From NCBI GenBank assembly GCA_023241745.1, contig JALQCY010000003.1, positions 767,426 through 831,425 on the forward strand: a stretch of DNA of 64,000 bases, given 5' to 3'. This document shows, piece after piece, positions 1-7,641 of the stretch; position 1 is the stretch's first letter, and each line of letters opens with the position of its first letter. Made by a program: the position numbers and the translations under genes. This DNA is from Isoptericola peretonis. Lineage in GTDB: Bacteria > Actinomycetota > Actinomycetes > Actinomycetales > Cellulomonadaceae. The notes beneath the pieces are model-generated. The model was given only the letters and a program-made list of their open reading frames with translations. It was not told where the DNA came from and made no database searches.

Positions 1-122
1 TGCACCTCCAGCCGGGCGGCGACGTCGTCGATGGTGAGCGGAGCCCGAGCGTCGGCGAGGGTCTCGAGGATGCGGATGCCGCGGCTGAGGGTCTGCGACG
101 GGGGTGCGCCGGCGTCGGGCAT
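1..122 (-). CDS. IclR family transcriptional regulator (N-terminal fragment, cut by window edge)
   Basis: Only the first 40 or so codons are present; the gene runs off the left edge. Reading from the ATG at 122, the protein contains SQTLSRGIRILETLADA followed by LTIDDVAARLEV, the typical start of an IclR-type winged helix-turn-helix (SL.RGL.IL..L followed by an HTH helix). The gene is divergent from the FAD monooxygenase at 251, and the 128-bp gap holds two candidate operator sites. In this family such an arrangement usually means that the regulator controls itself and the neighbouring catabolic gene. The effector is unknown, and the ligand-binding domain is outside the window. Confidence 0.8.
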   Translation of the reverse strand, partial: MPDAGAPPSQTLSRGIRILETLADARAPLTIDDVAARLEV

Positions 123-148
123 CGTCGTCCTCCGATGGGTTAGCCTAG

Positions 149-183
149 GTTCAATAGTAGAACGATGTGTTCGAATATAGAAC
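149..183. promoter_or_regulatory. Tandem GTTC-N7-GAAC operator pair, candidate IclR binding sites
   Basis: Two 15-bp imperfect palindromes, GTTCAATAGTAGAAC (149-163) and GTTCGAATATAGAAC (169-183), lie in the divergent gap, 20 bp apart start to start (about two helix turns). They are AT-rich islands in otherwise GC-rich DNA. The spacing fits a dimer-of-dimers binding on one DNA face, as seen for IclR proteins. The assignment to the adjacent regulator is inferred from position. Confidence 0.6.
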
Positions 184-250
184 ACGACGGTTGAGCAAGC
201 AAGGCCGACGCGGAGGTCGGCCGGCGCATCGACGACGATGAGGAGAGCTC

Positions 251-2137
251 GTGCAGTTCCATCACCACGGTTACGTCTCCGGCGACCCGCGGGTGCTGCC
301 GCCCGCCGGCACCGGCGTGGACCGGCCCGCCGAGCTCCCGGACGAGGTCGACGTCCTCGTCGTCGGGTCCGGGCCGGCGGGCATGGTCACCGCCGCGCAG
401 CTCGCGCAGTTCCCGGGCGTCACGACCCGCCTCGTCGAGCGGCGCCCCGGCCGGCTGGCGATCGGCCAGGCCGACGGTATCCAGGCGCGCAGCGTCGAGA
501 CGTTCCAGGCGTTCGGCTTCGCGGAGCGGATCATCGCCGAGGCGTACCGCATCACCGAGATGGCGTTCTGGAAGCCGGACCCCGCGAACCCGGCCCACAT
601 CGTGCGGGCCGCGCGGCCCGTGGACGACCCGCACCACGTGAGCGAGTTCCCGCACCTCATCGTCAACCAGGCGCGGGTGCTCGACTACTTCGCCGAGTTC
701 GCGGCCCACTCGCCCGCCCGCCTCACGCCGGACTACGGCTGGGAGTTCGTCGACCTGCGGGTCGAGAAGACCGGAGAGCACCCCGTGGTCGTCACGCTGC
801 GCGGCTGCGCGGGCGAGCACGACGGCGTGGAGCGGGTCGTGCGCGCCAAGTACGTCGTCGGCAGCGACGGCGCCCGCAGCGGCGTGCGGCAGGCCATCGG
901 CGCCCAGCACATGGGCGCGCCGGCCAACCACGCGTGGGGCGTCATGGACGTGCTCGCCGTCACCGACTTCCCTGACATCCGCACCAAGTGCTCCATCCAG
1001 TCGGAGGCCGGCAACATCCTGCTGATCCCGCGCGAGGGCGGGTACCTCTTCCGCATGTACGTGGACCTCGGCGAGGTGGCCGAGGACGACCACCACGCGG
1101 TGCGTGCCACCACGATCGAGCAGATCGTCGCGCGGGCGAACGAGATCCTCACGCCGTACACGCTCGACGTGAAGGACGTCGCCTGGCACAGCGTGTACGA
1201 GGTGGGGCACCGGCTCACCGACCGGTTCGACGACGTGCCCGCCGAGGAGGCCGGCACCCGCACGCCTCGCGTCTTCATCACCGGCGACGCCTGCCACACG
1301 CACAGCGCCAAGGCCGGGCAGGGCATGAACGTGTCCATGCAGGACGGCTTCAACATCGGCTGGAAGCTGGGCCACGTGCTCGACGGTCGTGCCCCCGCGG
1401 AGCTGCTCGGCACGTACAACGCCGAGCGGCACGTGGTGGCGCAGGACCTCATCGACTTCGACCGGGAGTGGTCGACGATGATGGCGAAGAAGCCGGAGGA
1501 GTTCGACTCCCCGTCGGCGCTCGAGGACTTCTACGTGCGCACCGCGGAGTTCCCCGCCGGGTTCATGACCCAGTACGCCCCCTCGATGATCGTGGGCGGG
1601 GCGACGCACCAGGCGCTCGCGCCCGGCTTCCCGATCGGCAAGCGGTTCCGCTCGGCGCCGGTGGTGCGGGTCGCGGACGCCAACCCGACCCACCTCGGCC
1701 ACCACGCCCGGGCCGACGGCCGGTGGCGGATCTACGCCTTCGCCGACGCGCCCGCGGCGGGGGAGCCGTCGGCGCTCGCGAGCTGGGCCGAGTGGCTGGC
1801 CACGTCGCCGGACTCGCCGCTGGCGGCCACGCCCGACGGGCTCGACGCCGACGCCTGGTTCGACGTCAAGGTCGTCTACCAGCAGGACCACACCGACCTC
1901 GACCTCGGCCGCGTGCCCGAGGTGTTCCTGCCGCGCGTCGGGCCGTTCTCGCTGGTGGACTACGAGAAGGTCTACGCCGCCGGCAGCTCCGAGGAGGTGC
2001 CCGACGACGTCTTCGACGCCCGCGGGCTCGACCGCGACGGCGTGGTCGTCGTCGTGCGGCCGGACCAGTACGTGGCGCACGTGCTGCCCCTGACCGCCAC
2101 CCGCGAGCTCGGGGAGTTCTTCGCCGGGCTGCGCTGA
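251..2137 (+). CDS. FAD-dependent aromatic monooxygenase (phenol 2-monooxygenase / 3-hydroxybenzoate 4-hydroxylase type)
   Basis: This 628-residue class A flavoprotein hydroxylase should use NAD(P)H and O2 to hydroxylate a phenolic ring. The Rossmann dinucleotide motif GSGPAG is at residues 39-44. The second FAD-binding stretch, GDACHTHSAKAGQGMN, is near residue 345 and is typical of the PF01494 family with its conserved GD. The region from about residue 440 to the end has the length and layout of the thioredoxin-like dimerisation domain of phenol hydroxylases (PF07976). Length matches that subfamily (about 600-650). The start ATGC..., preceded by GAGGAG, is convincing. It is a single gene divergent from the IclR regulator, which suggests aromatic-inducible expression. 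The exact substrate cannot be decided from sequence alone. Confidence 0.85.
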   Translation: MQFHHHGYVSGDPRVLPPAGTGVDRPAELPDEVDVLVVGSGPAGMVTAAQLAQFPGVTTRLVERRPGRLAIGQADGIQARSVETFQAFGFAERIIAEAYRITEMAFWKPDPANPAHIVRAARPVDDPHHVSEFPHLIVNQARVLDYFAEFAAHSPARLTPDYGWEFVDLRVEKTGEHPVVVTLRGCAGEHDGVERVVRAKYVVGSDGARSGVRQAIGAQHMGAPANHAWGVMDVLAVTDFPDIRTKCSIQSEAGNILLIPREGGYLFRMYVDLGEVAEDDHHAVRATTIEQIVARANEILTPYTLDVKDVAWHSVYEVGHRLTDRFDDVPAEEAGTRTPRVFITGDACHTHSAKAGQGMNVSMQDGFNIGWKLGHVLDGRAPAELLGTYNAERHVVAQDLIDFDREWSTMMAKKPEEFDSPSALEDFYVRTAEFPAGFMTQYAPSMIVGGATHQALAPGFPIGKRFRSAPVVRVADANPTHLGHHARADGRWRIYAFADAPAAGEPSALASWAEWLATSPDSPLAATPDGLDADAWFDVKVVYQQDHTDLDLGRVPEVFLPRVGPFSLVDYEKVYAAGSSEEVPDDVFDARGLDRDGVVVVVRPDQYVAHVLPLTATRELGEFFAGLR

Positions 2138-2212
2138 GCCGGGAGGTGCGCGGAGGGGCCGAGCGGCGATACTGGAGGCGACCGGCAGCGTCCAGCGGCC
2201 AGGAGGCCCGCG

Positions 2213-2776
2213 ATGGCAGAGCTGATGATCGACTACATCACCTCGCTCGACGGCTTCGGCTCCGCGGAGGGATGGCCCGGGCTGTGGGGGATGGGCGGCC
2301 CGGACTACTACGCGTTCCTCGAGCAGGACGGCCGGGAGGACTACACGACGCTCCTGGGCGCCACGACCTACCGGCTGTTCGCGCGCTTCGCCGAGACCGG
2401 CGAGGAAGAGATGGCCGAGGTCACGGCGCGGCCGAAGGTGGTCTTCTCCCGCACCCTGACCGAGCCGCTGGAGTGGGCGAACACGACCCTGGTGGCGGGG
2501 GACGCCGTCGAGGCCGTGCGCGCCATGAAGCAGGACGGTGGCGCGCTCCGCACGATCGGAAGCCCGAGCCTCGCCCGTTCGCTGCTGATCGCGGGCCTCG
2601 TCGACCGCGTGCGCGTGGTCGTGTTCCCGGTCGTCAACGGCGCCACCGGCGGCGACCGCCTGTACGACGGCTGGCCCGACGTCCGGCTGGAGCTCCTCGA
2701 CAGCCGCACCCTCGACGGCCGGCTGACCCTGCTCGAGTACGCGCCCACCGTGCTCGACGGGCCGCCTGGGGCATAG
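2213..2776 (+). CDS. RibD C-terminal / dihydrofolate reductase-like protein
   Basis: This 187-residue protein begins MAELMIDYITSLDGF, the first strand and SLDG motif of the RibD C-terminal (DHFR-like) fold, and later has GSPSLARSLLIAGLVDRVRVVVFPVV, split here only by convention, which matches the family's conserved G.SLA..L...GLVDE segment. These are NADPH-binding reductases of mostly unknown substrate; true folate DHFR motifs are absent. AGGAGG lies 5-6 bases upstream of the ATG. It stands alone after the monooxygenase, 75 bp downstream. Two further paralogues occur at 8806 and 43646. Confidence 0.8.
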   Translation: MAELMIDYITSLDGFGSAEGWPGLWGMGGPDYYAFLEQDGREDYTTLLGATTYRLFARFAETGEEEMAEVTARPKVVFSRTLTEPLEWANTTLVAGDAVEAVRAMKQDGGALRTIGSPSLARSLLIAGLVDRVRVVVFPVVNGATGGDRLYDGWPDVRLELLDSRTLDGRLTLLEYAPTVLDGPPGA

Positions 2777-2825
2777 GCCCCGCGCGGCGTCGTCGAGGCC
2801 GCGGCCGGCGCGATCCGCCTCGGTG

Positions 2826-3236
2826 TCAGGGCACCGTCGGGGCGAGGTCGGCGAGGCGCGGGAGCACCGTGTCCCGCCAGCCCGGGCCCATCCGCTCGCA
2901 GGCGTCGCGCTGGCGCTTGTCGTCGAGGTCGAAGCCGGTGTGCTCCAGCAGCACCCGCGTGCCGCGACCCTCGGCCACCAGTCGCCACGCGAGGGTCCAG
3001 TCGCCGTTGAACGTGTAGACGAAGCGCTCGTACGGCTGGGACTCCACCACCGTGCAGGGGATCGAGCCGAAGCCCGGCATCTCCAGGTGGAACTCGTGAC
3101 CGAGGTCCTCGGCCACGTCGCCCGGCGCCCACCACCGGGCGTGGAGCTCGGGGTCGGTGAGGGCGCGCCAGACCGCCGTGGGCGGGGCGTCGATGAACTG
3201 GTCGACGGCGATGGTGCCGGTGCGGGCGTAGGTCAT
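2826..3236 (-). CDS. SRPBCC (AHSA1-like) domain protein
   Basis: This is a 136-residue START/Bet v1-like protein. It contains IDAPPTAVWRALTDPELHARWW, summarised here as the typical APP..VW.ALTDP....WW opening, a central VESQPYERFVYTF strand and a C-terminal helix ending GPGWRDTVLPRLADL. Such proteins bind hydrophobic ligands or act as AHSA1-type co-chaperone relatives. The start overlaps the stop of the upstream ArsR gene by four bases (ATGA), so the two are translationally coupled. This ArsR/SRPBCC pairing is common in Actinobacteria, but the physiological role is mostly unknown. Confidence 0.85.
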   Translation of the reverse strand: MTYARTGTIAVDQFIDAPPTAVWRALTDPELHARWWAPGDVAEDLGHEFHLEMPGFGSIPCTVVESQPYERFVYTFNGDWTLAWRLVAEGRGTRVLLEHTGFDLDDKRQRDACERMGPGWRDTVLPRLADLAPTVP

Positions 3237-3550
3237 GAGCGGTCGTCCTGGTTCTCGAGGAGGTCTGCCATGCGGCGCAGGCGGTCACGCCAGAAGTGCT
3301 CGAACGGATGGAGCCACTCGCTGACGTCCTCCAGCCGGTCGGCCTGGAGGTGGTAGAAGCGCTGTCGCCCGACGGGCTCGTCGCGTACCAGCTCCGCCTG
3401 GCGGAGGATCTTCAGGTGCTCGGCGACCGACGGCCGGCTCATGTCGAACTGGGCGGCGAGGTCGCCGGCGGTCCGTGGGCCGTCCTTCAGCAGCTCCAGC
3501 AGCCGGCGACGTGCCGGGCTGGCGAGGGCGAGGAAGACGTCGTCGGGCAT
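3233..3550 (-). CDS. ArsR family winged-helix repressor
   Basis: This 105-residue protein contains LASPARRRLLELLKDGPRT, DLAAQFDMSRPSVAEHLKIL and GRQRFYHLQAD, the complete ArsR/SmtB winged helix: recognition helix around MSRPSVAEHL, wing around RQRFY. No CxC metal-binding cysteine motif is seen, so it probably senses an organic ligand or uses its partner as sensor. It is the first gene of a two-gene operon with the SRPBCC protein. A perfect 9+2+9 palindrome sits 11 bp upstream of the start and is the likely autoregulatory site. Confidence 0.88.
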   Translation of the reverse strand: MPDDVFLALASPARRRLLELLKDGPRTAGDLAAQFDMSRPSVAEHLKILRQAELVRDEPVGRQRFYHLQADRLEDVSEWLHPFEHFWRDRLRRMADLLENQDDRS

Positions 3551-3561
3551 AGCAACAGGTT

Positions 3562-3581
3562 ATGTAGGGAGTTCCCTACAT
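3562..3581. promoter_or_regulatory. Perfect palindrome upstream of ArsR gene, probable ArsR operator
   Basis: ATGTAGGGA-GT-TCCCTACAT forms perfect 9-bp arms around a 2-bp centre. A further half site, TTCCCTACG, follows at 3590-3598. It lies between the start codon of the ArsR gene (3550) and the 3' end of the ThDP enzyme gene (3605). Size and position are typical for an ArsR dimer operator overlapping the promoter. Confidence 0.75.
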
Positions 3582-3604
3582 GTCAACTCTTCCCTACGCT
3601 TTCC

Positions 3605-5269
3605 TCAACGCGTGCGGTTCACCCGCAGGATCTCTTCCTGGTACGGGGCGACGACGGTGGGCGAGACGCGGCAGTCGAGCATGAGGAACCGGCGCCGGTC
3701 GACGGGCTCGTGGGCCCACGACGCGAGCCGGTCGAGGTCGGCGAGGCTCCGCACGACGACGCCCTCGGCGCCGACGGCGGCGGCCAGCGCCGCGAAGTCT
3801 GTCTCGGGGATCCGCATGGGCTCCTCGGCCAGGCCCTGGCGCCCGTACACGTGCACCTCGGCGCCGTAGACGGCGTCGTTCCACACGACGGCGATGCCGC
3901 GCCCGCCGGCGGTGCGCACCGCGGTCTCCAGGTCGGCGAGGGCCATGAGCCCGCCGCCGTCGCCGGTGGTGAGCACGACGGCGGAGTCGGGCCGCGCCGC
4001 CGCGGCGCCGGCGACGCTGGGGAAGCCCAGGCCGATGGACTGGTACGCCGTGCCCACCATCATCATCCGGTCGGGCGAGGCCACCGGCCAGTACATGTTG
4101 GCCCAGCCGATGAAGTGGCCACCGTCGGAGACGACGACCCGGTCGTCGGGCAGCAGCGCACCGAGTCTGTGCGCGACCGTGCGCGGGTCGAGGCGGCCGT
4201 CGCCGGCGACGCCGTCGGCGGGCCCGACGTCGTACGCGCGGGCCGCGGTGACGTCGACGGACTCGCGCCACCCGGACGGCGCGGCACCGAGCTCGCGCAG
4301 CTCCGCGACGAGCGCGCCGGCCACGAGCGCGGCGTCGCCCCGGACGAAGCCGCCGACGTGCCGGTGGGTGGCGGCCGGCGCGACGTCGACCTGGACCACG
4401 CGGGTGCCGGGGGAGAACAGCTCGCCGAACCGCATCGTGAACTGGTTGAGCGACGCGCCCACCACGACGGCGACGTCCGCCTCGCGCACCAGCGACATCG
4501 CGCCCTCGGCGCCGAAACCGCCGGCGACGCCGAGGTCGTACCGCGCGTCCGGGAAGACGCCCCGGCCGAGCGCCGTCGTCGCGGTCAGGGCGCCGGTGGC
4601 GTCGGCGAGCTCGCCCAGCACCTGGCCGGCGCCGGCGAGCCAGGCGCCCCGGCCGGCGAGCAACAGGGGCCGCTCGGCCCCGGCGAGAGCGCGCGCGAGG
4701 TCGGTGATCGCCGCGGCGTCGAACGGCCCGACCGGTGACATCGGCGCGGGGAGCACGGGGTCCGGGGCCGGCGGCACGTCGCCGGCCTCGAGCGCGGCGA
4801 CGTCGTACGGGATCGCCAGCACGACGGGCACGCGGTAGGTGAGCGAGTGCTCGACGGCGATGACCGTCGTCGCAGCGGCGTCCGCGCGGCCGACGGTATA
4901 GGTGCGGGCGCCGACCGCCGCGGCCAGCGCGATCTGGTCGACGTCCCACGGCCGGGGCCCGGACGTCGGCTCGTCGCCCGCCAGCAGCACGAGCGGCACG
5001 CGCGCCTGCGCGGCTTCGGCCAGCGCGGTGAGGGTGTTGGTGAATCCGGCGCCGTAGGTGACGGTCGCGGCGGCGATGCGGCCGGACGCGCGGAAGTAGG
5101 CGTCCGCGGCGACGACGCCGCCTGCCTCGTGCCGGACAGCCGTGAACCGGGCCGCCGTCGACCGCTCGACGTCGTCGAGGAACCAGGCGTTGCCGTTGCC
5201 CATCACGCCGAAGACGTGGTCGACGTGCTGGGCGAGGGTGCGGGCGACATGGGCGGACACGGTGGGCAC
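3605..5269 (-). CDS. Thiamine diphosphate-dependent enzyme (acetolactate synthase / 2-oxoacid decarboxylase-like)
   Basis: This 554-residue protein has the three-domain ThDP fold. The N-terminal Pyr domain carries the catalytic glutamate in VRHEAGGVVAADAYFRASG, and a central domain follows. The C-terminal PP domain contains GDGGGLMALADLE and, about 25 residues on, WNDA, which is the GDG...N ThDP/Mg2+ signature. It resembles AHAS large subunits in size, but no regulatory small subunit gene is next to it, so a catabolic carboligase or decarboxylase is equally likely. I chose the GTG at 5269 because GGAGG lies 5 bases upstream and the alignment to family N-termini begins there (VSAHVARTLAQHVDHVFGVMG region). 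An in-frame extension reaches 5530 but is arginine-rich and implausible. Confidence 0.8.
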   Translation of the reverse strand: MPTVSAHVARTLAQHVDHVFGVMGNGNAWFLDDVERSTAARFTAVRHEAGGVVAADAYFRASGRIAAATVTYGAGFTNTLTALAEAAQARVPLVLLAGDEPTSGPRPWDVDQIALAAAVGARTYTVGRADAAATTVIAVEHSLTYRVPVVLAIPYDVAALEAGDVPPAPDPVLPAPMSPVGPFDAAAITDLARALAGAERPLLLAGRGAWLAGAGQVLGELADATGALTATTALGRGVFPDARYDLGVAGGFGAEGAMSLVREADVAVVVGASLNQFTMRFGELFSPGTRVVQVDVAPAATHRHVGGFVRGDAALVAGALVAELRELGAAPSGWRESVDVTAARAYDVGPADGVAGDGRLDPRTVAHRLGALLPDDRVVVSDGGHFIGWANMYWPVASPDRMMMVGTAYQSIGLGFPSVAGAAAARPDSAVVLTTGDGGGLMALADLETAVRTAGGRGIAVVWNDAVYGAEVHVYGRQGLAEEPMRIPETDFAALAAAVGAEGVVVRSLADLDRLASWAHEPVDRRRFLMLDCRVSPTVVAPYQEEILRVNRTR

Positions 5270-5618
5270 GGGTGCCTCCAGGGGAACAGTGACGGATGAG
5301 TGGTGCGGTCCGTATGTGTCCCGTGCGAGCCCGTTCACCGGTGAACGAAAGGTCGCAGCGCGCCCCTTTTTCGAGCGCAGGCGGCGCGTGTCCGCCTCGA
5401 CGCCGCGAGTATAACCACGCGACCGCCGTCGTCGACGTGCAGCCCTAGGGGCATTCCGGCCAGTGCGGCGAACCGTCAGGGCTCGTCGCAGCCGAGGGCA
5501 AAACCCTCGCGGGAGGTTCTGAACCGGCACGGGTGTGGAACCAGGGTTGGTGAACGGCGTGTCGGCAGCGAGCCCGGGCCTCGGTGTCGGGTGACCAGAC
5601 GGCGATACGGTGTGTGGC
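5270..5618. other. Intergenic stretch without a recognisable gene
   Basis: This 349-bp gap separates the divergent ThDP enzyme and lipoprotein genes. Base composition is less GC-extreme than the flanks. No convincing ORF, hairpin or RNA gene was seen; it presumably carries the two divergent promoters. Confidence 0.5.
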
Positions 5619-5918
5619 GTGAAATCTCGCGTGCTCGCTGCAGGAGTCGCCGGAGCGCTGCTGCTCGCCGGCTGCTCGCCCGCGGCTCAGCAGTCATCTA
5701 CGCCGGCCACAGCGGTCGCGAGCGCCGATGACATCACCCGGGCCGCATGGGAATGCGTGCACTTCATGACGGACCGCCGCATCGCTGACAACGAAACAGC
5801 GGCACGCGAAGGATGCGAGCGGTCGTACGAGAACGCGCCCAAGTCGTTCGTCCACGAGTACCTCGGGATGTACGAAGCGGAGCACCCTTCCTCGGACCCT
5901 GCTCTCGGCGGATCGTGA
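5619..5918 (+). CDS. Small putative lipoprotein
   Basis: This is a protein of about 99 residues with a short basic N-terminus (VKSRV), a hydrophobic stretch LAAGVAGALLLAGCS and a lipobox LLAGC, so it should be exported and lipid-anchored. The mature part contains two further cysteines (WECVHF and REGCERSY) that could form a disulfide. I do not recognise a family. GTG at 5619 puts the signal peptide at a normal length; a GTG at 5610 would add three residues. Codon usage is less GC-biased than in the neighbours. Confidence 0.6.
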   Translation: MKSRVLAAGVAGALLLAGCSPAAQQSSTPATAVASADDITRAAWECVHFMTDRRIADNETAAREGCERSYENAPKSFVHEYLGMYEAEHPSSDPALGGS

Positions 5919-6080
5919 ATCCGAGTCGGCCACGGCCGAGTTCCGAATCATCCAAATCCCGATTCTGAGCGGTCTCAGAGTCGGTCGGTTCTGACACTCG
6001 GAGACATGAGCCCCGAGCATCGAACTGTCGATACTCTTCGGCCCGATAACAACCTCTGCGACGATCGAAGGCCTGAACCT

Positions 6081-6851
6081 GTGACCACAATCGCCGTCTT
6101 CTCCGACCTGCACGGCAACACGCCCGCCCTGCAGGCGCTCCTGACCGACCTCGAGGAGGTGCGTCCTGAGCTGGTCGTCAACCTCGGAGACATTGCCTCT
6201 GGCGGGGTCGACCCGGCAGGGACGATGGCGCTGCTGGCCACACGCCCGGAAATCATCGCCGTGCGCGGCAACCACGAGCGGCAGTTGACCACCCTCGAGC
6301 CCGAACGGATGAGTCGATCGGATCGCCTCGCCCACGACACCCTGGCTCCCGATGAGATCGCTGCCCTGGGGCGTCTGCCGGAGCGGAAGGAGGTCGTCTC
6401 CGGCGTGCTCGCCTTTCACGGTTCGCCCTCCGACGACCTGCGCTACCTGCTCCAGACCGTCGACCCATCGGCTCCTGACGCGCTGCGCGAAGCCACCGAT
6501 GACGAGGTGATCGACCGGCTAGGCGCCGATGCCGGGCGCTACGAGGTGTACCTGTGCGGGCACACTCACCTGCAGCGTGTCCGGCGCCTGGCTGACGGCT
6601 CCGTGGTGGTCAACCCCGGTAGCTTGGGCTGGCCCGCCTACGACGACGACGCGCCGTATCCGCACCTGGTCGAGGCGGGCAGCCCTCAGGCGCGGTACAC
6701 GCTCTTGCGCTCGACCGATGCCGGCTGGGAGATCGTTGAGAAGGCGCTCGACTATGACGTCGAGTCGGCGGTCGCGATGGCCGAGGGCAACGCTCGCGCC
6801 GACGTCGCGCACGCCCTGCGTACCGGACGCGTGTCCCGGTCCGAGGGGTAG
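6081..6851 (+). CDS. Metallophosphoesterase family protein (YfcE/DR1281-like phosphodiesterase)
   Basis: This 256-residue calcineurin-like phosphoesterase has the four expected metal-binding blocks: SDLHGN (residues 8-13), GDI (36-38), GNHE (63-66) and CGHTHLQ, followed by VVNPGSLGWP. These coordinate a dinuclear metal centre that hydrolyses phosphomono- or diesters. I chose the GTG at 6081 because the first strand TTIAVFSDLHGN follows at once; the in-frame ATG at 6006 would add 25 non-conserved residues. It is monocistronic and convergent with the glutaredoxin-like gene. Confidence 0.88.
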   Translation: MTTIAVFSDLHGNTPALQALLTDLEEVRPELVVNLGDIASGGVDPAGTMALLATRPEIIAVRGNHERQLTTLEPERMSRSDRLAHDTLAPDEIAALGRLPERKEVVSGVLAFHGSPSDDLRYLLQTVDPSAPDALREATDDEVIDRLGADAGRYEVYLCGHTHLQRVRRLADGSVVVNPGSLGWPAYDDDAPYPHLVEAGSPQARYTLLRSTDAGWEIVEKALDYDVESAVAMAEGNARADVAHALRTGRVSRSEG

Positions 6852-6855
6852 GTCA

Positions 6856-6909
6856 GGCAACCTGTCTTAGCGCGCGCCCGCATCATGGGCCTCGCCCCGA
6901 CAGGTTGCC
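6856..6909. repeat. 11-bp perfect inverted repeat between convergent genes
   Basis: GGCAACCTGTC (6856-6866) and GACAGGTTGCC (6899-6909) are perfect complements separated by 32 bp. The repeat fills the gap between the stop codons of the phosphoesterase (6851) and the glutaredoxin-like gene (6924). It could be a bidirectional terminator or a remnant of a mobile element end; no transposase is nearby. Confidence 0.5.
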
Positions 6910-6923
6910 AAAGACCGTGCCTC

Positions 6924-7382
6924 TTAACCTCGGCTTCGCCCAGGTCGCGTCGAACGGGAGAGGTACTCGCGCAACCATGCAGGATCGGGGTTTGTATGCG
7001 GCTGGCCCGCCAGGATGACGGTCGGCACGGTCTCGTTGCCACCGTTAGCTGCCCTTACCGTCGCGGCGCCAACCGGGTCACGCCAGATGTCGACCCAGTG
7101 CATCTGGTGGGCGCAGCGGCCCAGCCGGATGCGCAGTCGAATGCAGTACTTGCATCCGGGCCGCCAGAAGACGACCGGTCGGCCGTCGAGCGCGCTGCGG
7201 ATCTGTGCTTCCAGTGCGTCGGTCGACCTCGGGAAGATCAGAGTCGAGTGCGCGCCGGCGAGCAGCACAAAGCCCACCAGGACCGCGGCGGCTACGCCAG
7301 GGGTCCCGCTTGCGATCAGTCCAGCCGCGAGGGCTAAGCCGCAAAGGACCAGCAGCATCGGCAAGATCCACGGGCGTGTCAT
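6924..7382 (-). CDS. Membrane-anchored glutaredoxin/mycoredoxin-like protein
   Basis: This 152-residue protein has two N-terminal membrane segments (about residues 5-22, LPMLLVLCGLALAAGLIAS; and 28-45, GVAAAVLVGFVLLAGA). A glutaredoxin-fold domain follows, with PVVFWRPGCKYCIRLR (CxxC active site) and the cis-proline motif ETVPTVILAG. Soluble actinobacterial mycoredoxins reduce mixed disulfides with mycothiol; this version would present the domain at the inner or outer face of the membrane. The ATG at 7382 is the only start that includes both helices. It is a single gene. Confidence 0.75.
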   Translation of the reverse strand: MTRPWILPMLLVLCGLALAAGLIASGTPGVAAAVLVGFVLLAGAHSTLIFPRSTDALEAQIRSALDGRPVVFWRPGCKYCIRLRIRLGRCAHQMHWVDIWRDPVGAATVRAANGGNETVPTVILAGQPHTNPDPAWLREYLSRSTRPGRSRG

Positions 7383-7641
7383 GAGGACGAAGGCTATCGA
7401 TCCGACTGCCCGGCGGCCTCAGGCGAGGGCGGGCTCGACGAGGTCGGCGGATTGCAGCGTCGCGGAGCGGCGCCCCACCCACGGGGTCGGAAGTGAGATC
7501 GAGCAGCGGGGCGCGCAGCGCCTCGGGCATCACGTCGCCGGTCGGGGAGCGCTACGTTGAGGCCCGGCTCAGGTCGAGGTACCAAGAAACGTCGCACCGG
7601 ACTCCGGGGAATAGTTCTGCGGTGGGCACGGCTGACCAGGC

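Noticed and set aside
140..2080. A 646-codon minus-strand frame opposite the FAD monooxygenase
   Set aside because: It is an antisense shadow of the same kind; the plus strand encodes a complete flavoprotein with RBS and motifs.
5270..5530. N-terminal extension of the ThDP enzyme
   Set aside because: The 87 extra residues are Arg-rich and unlike the family. GTG 5269 has a perfect RBS.
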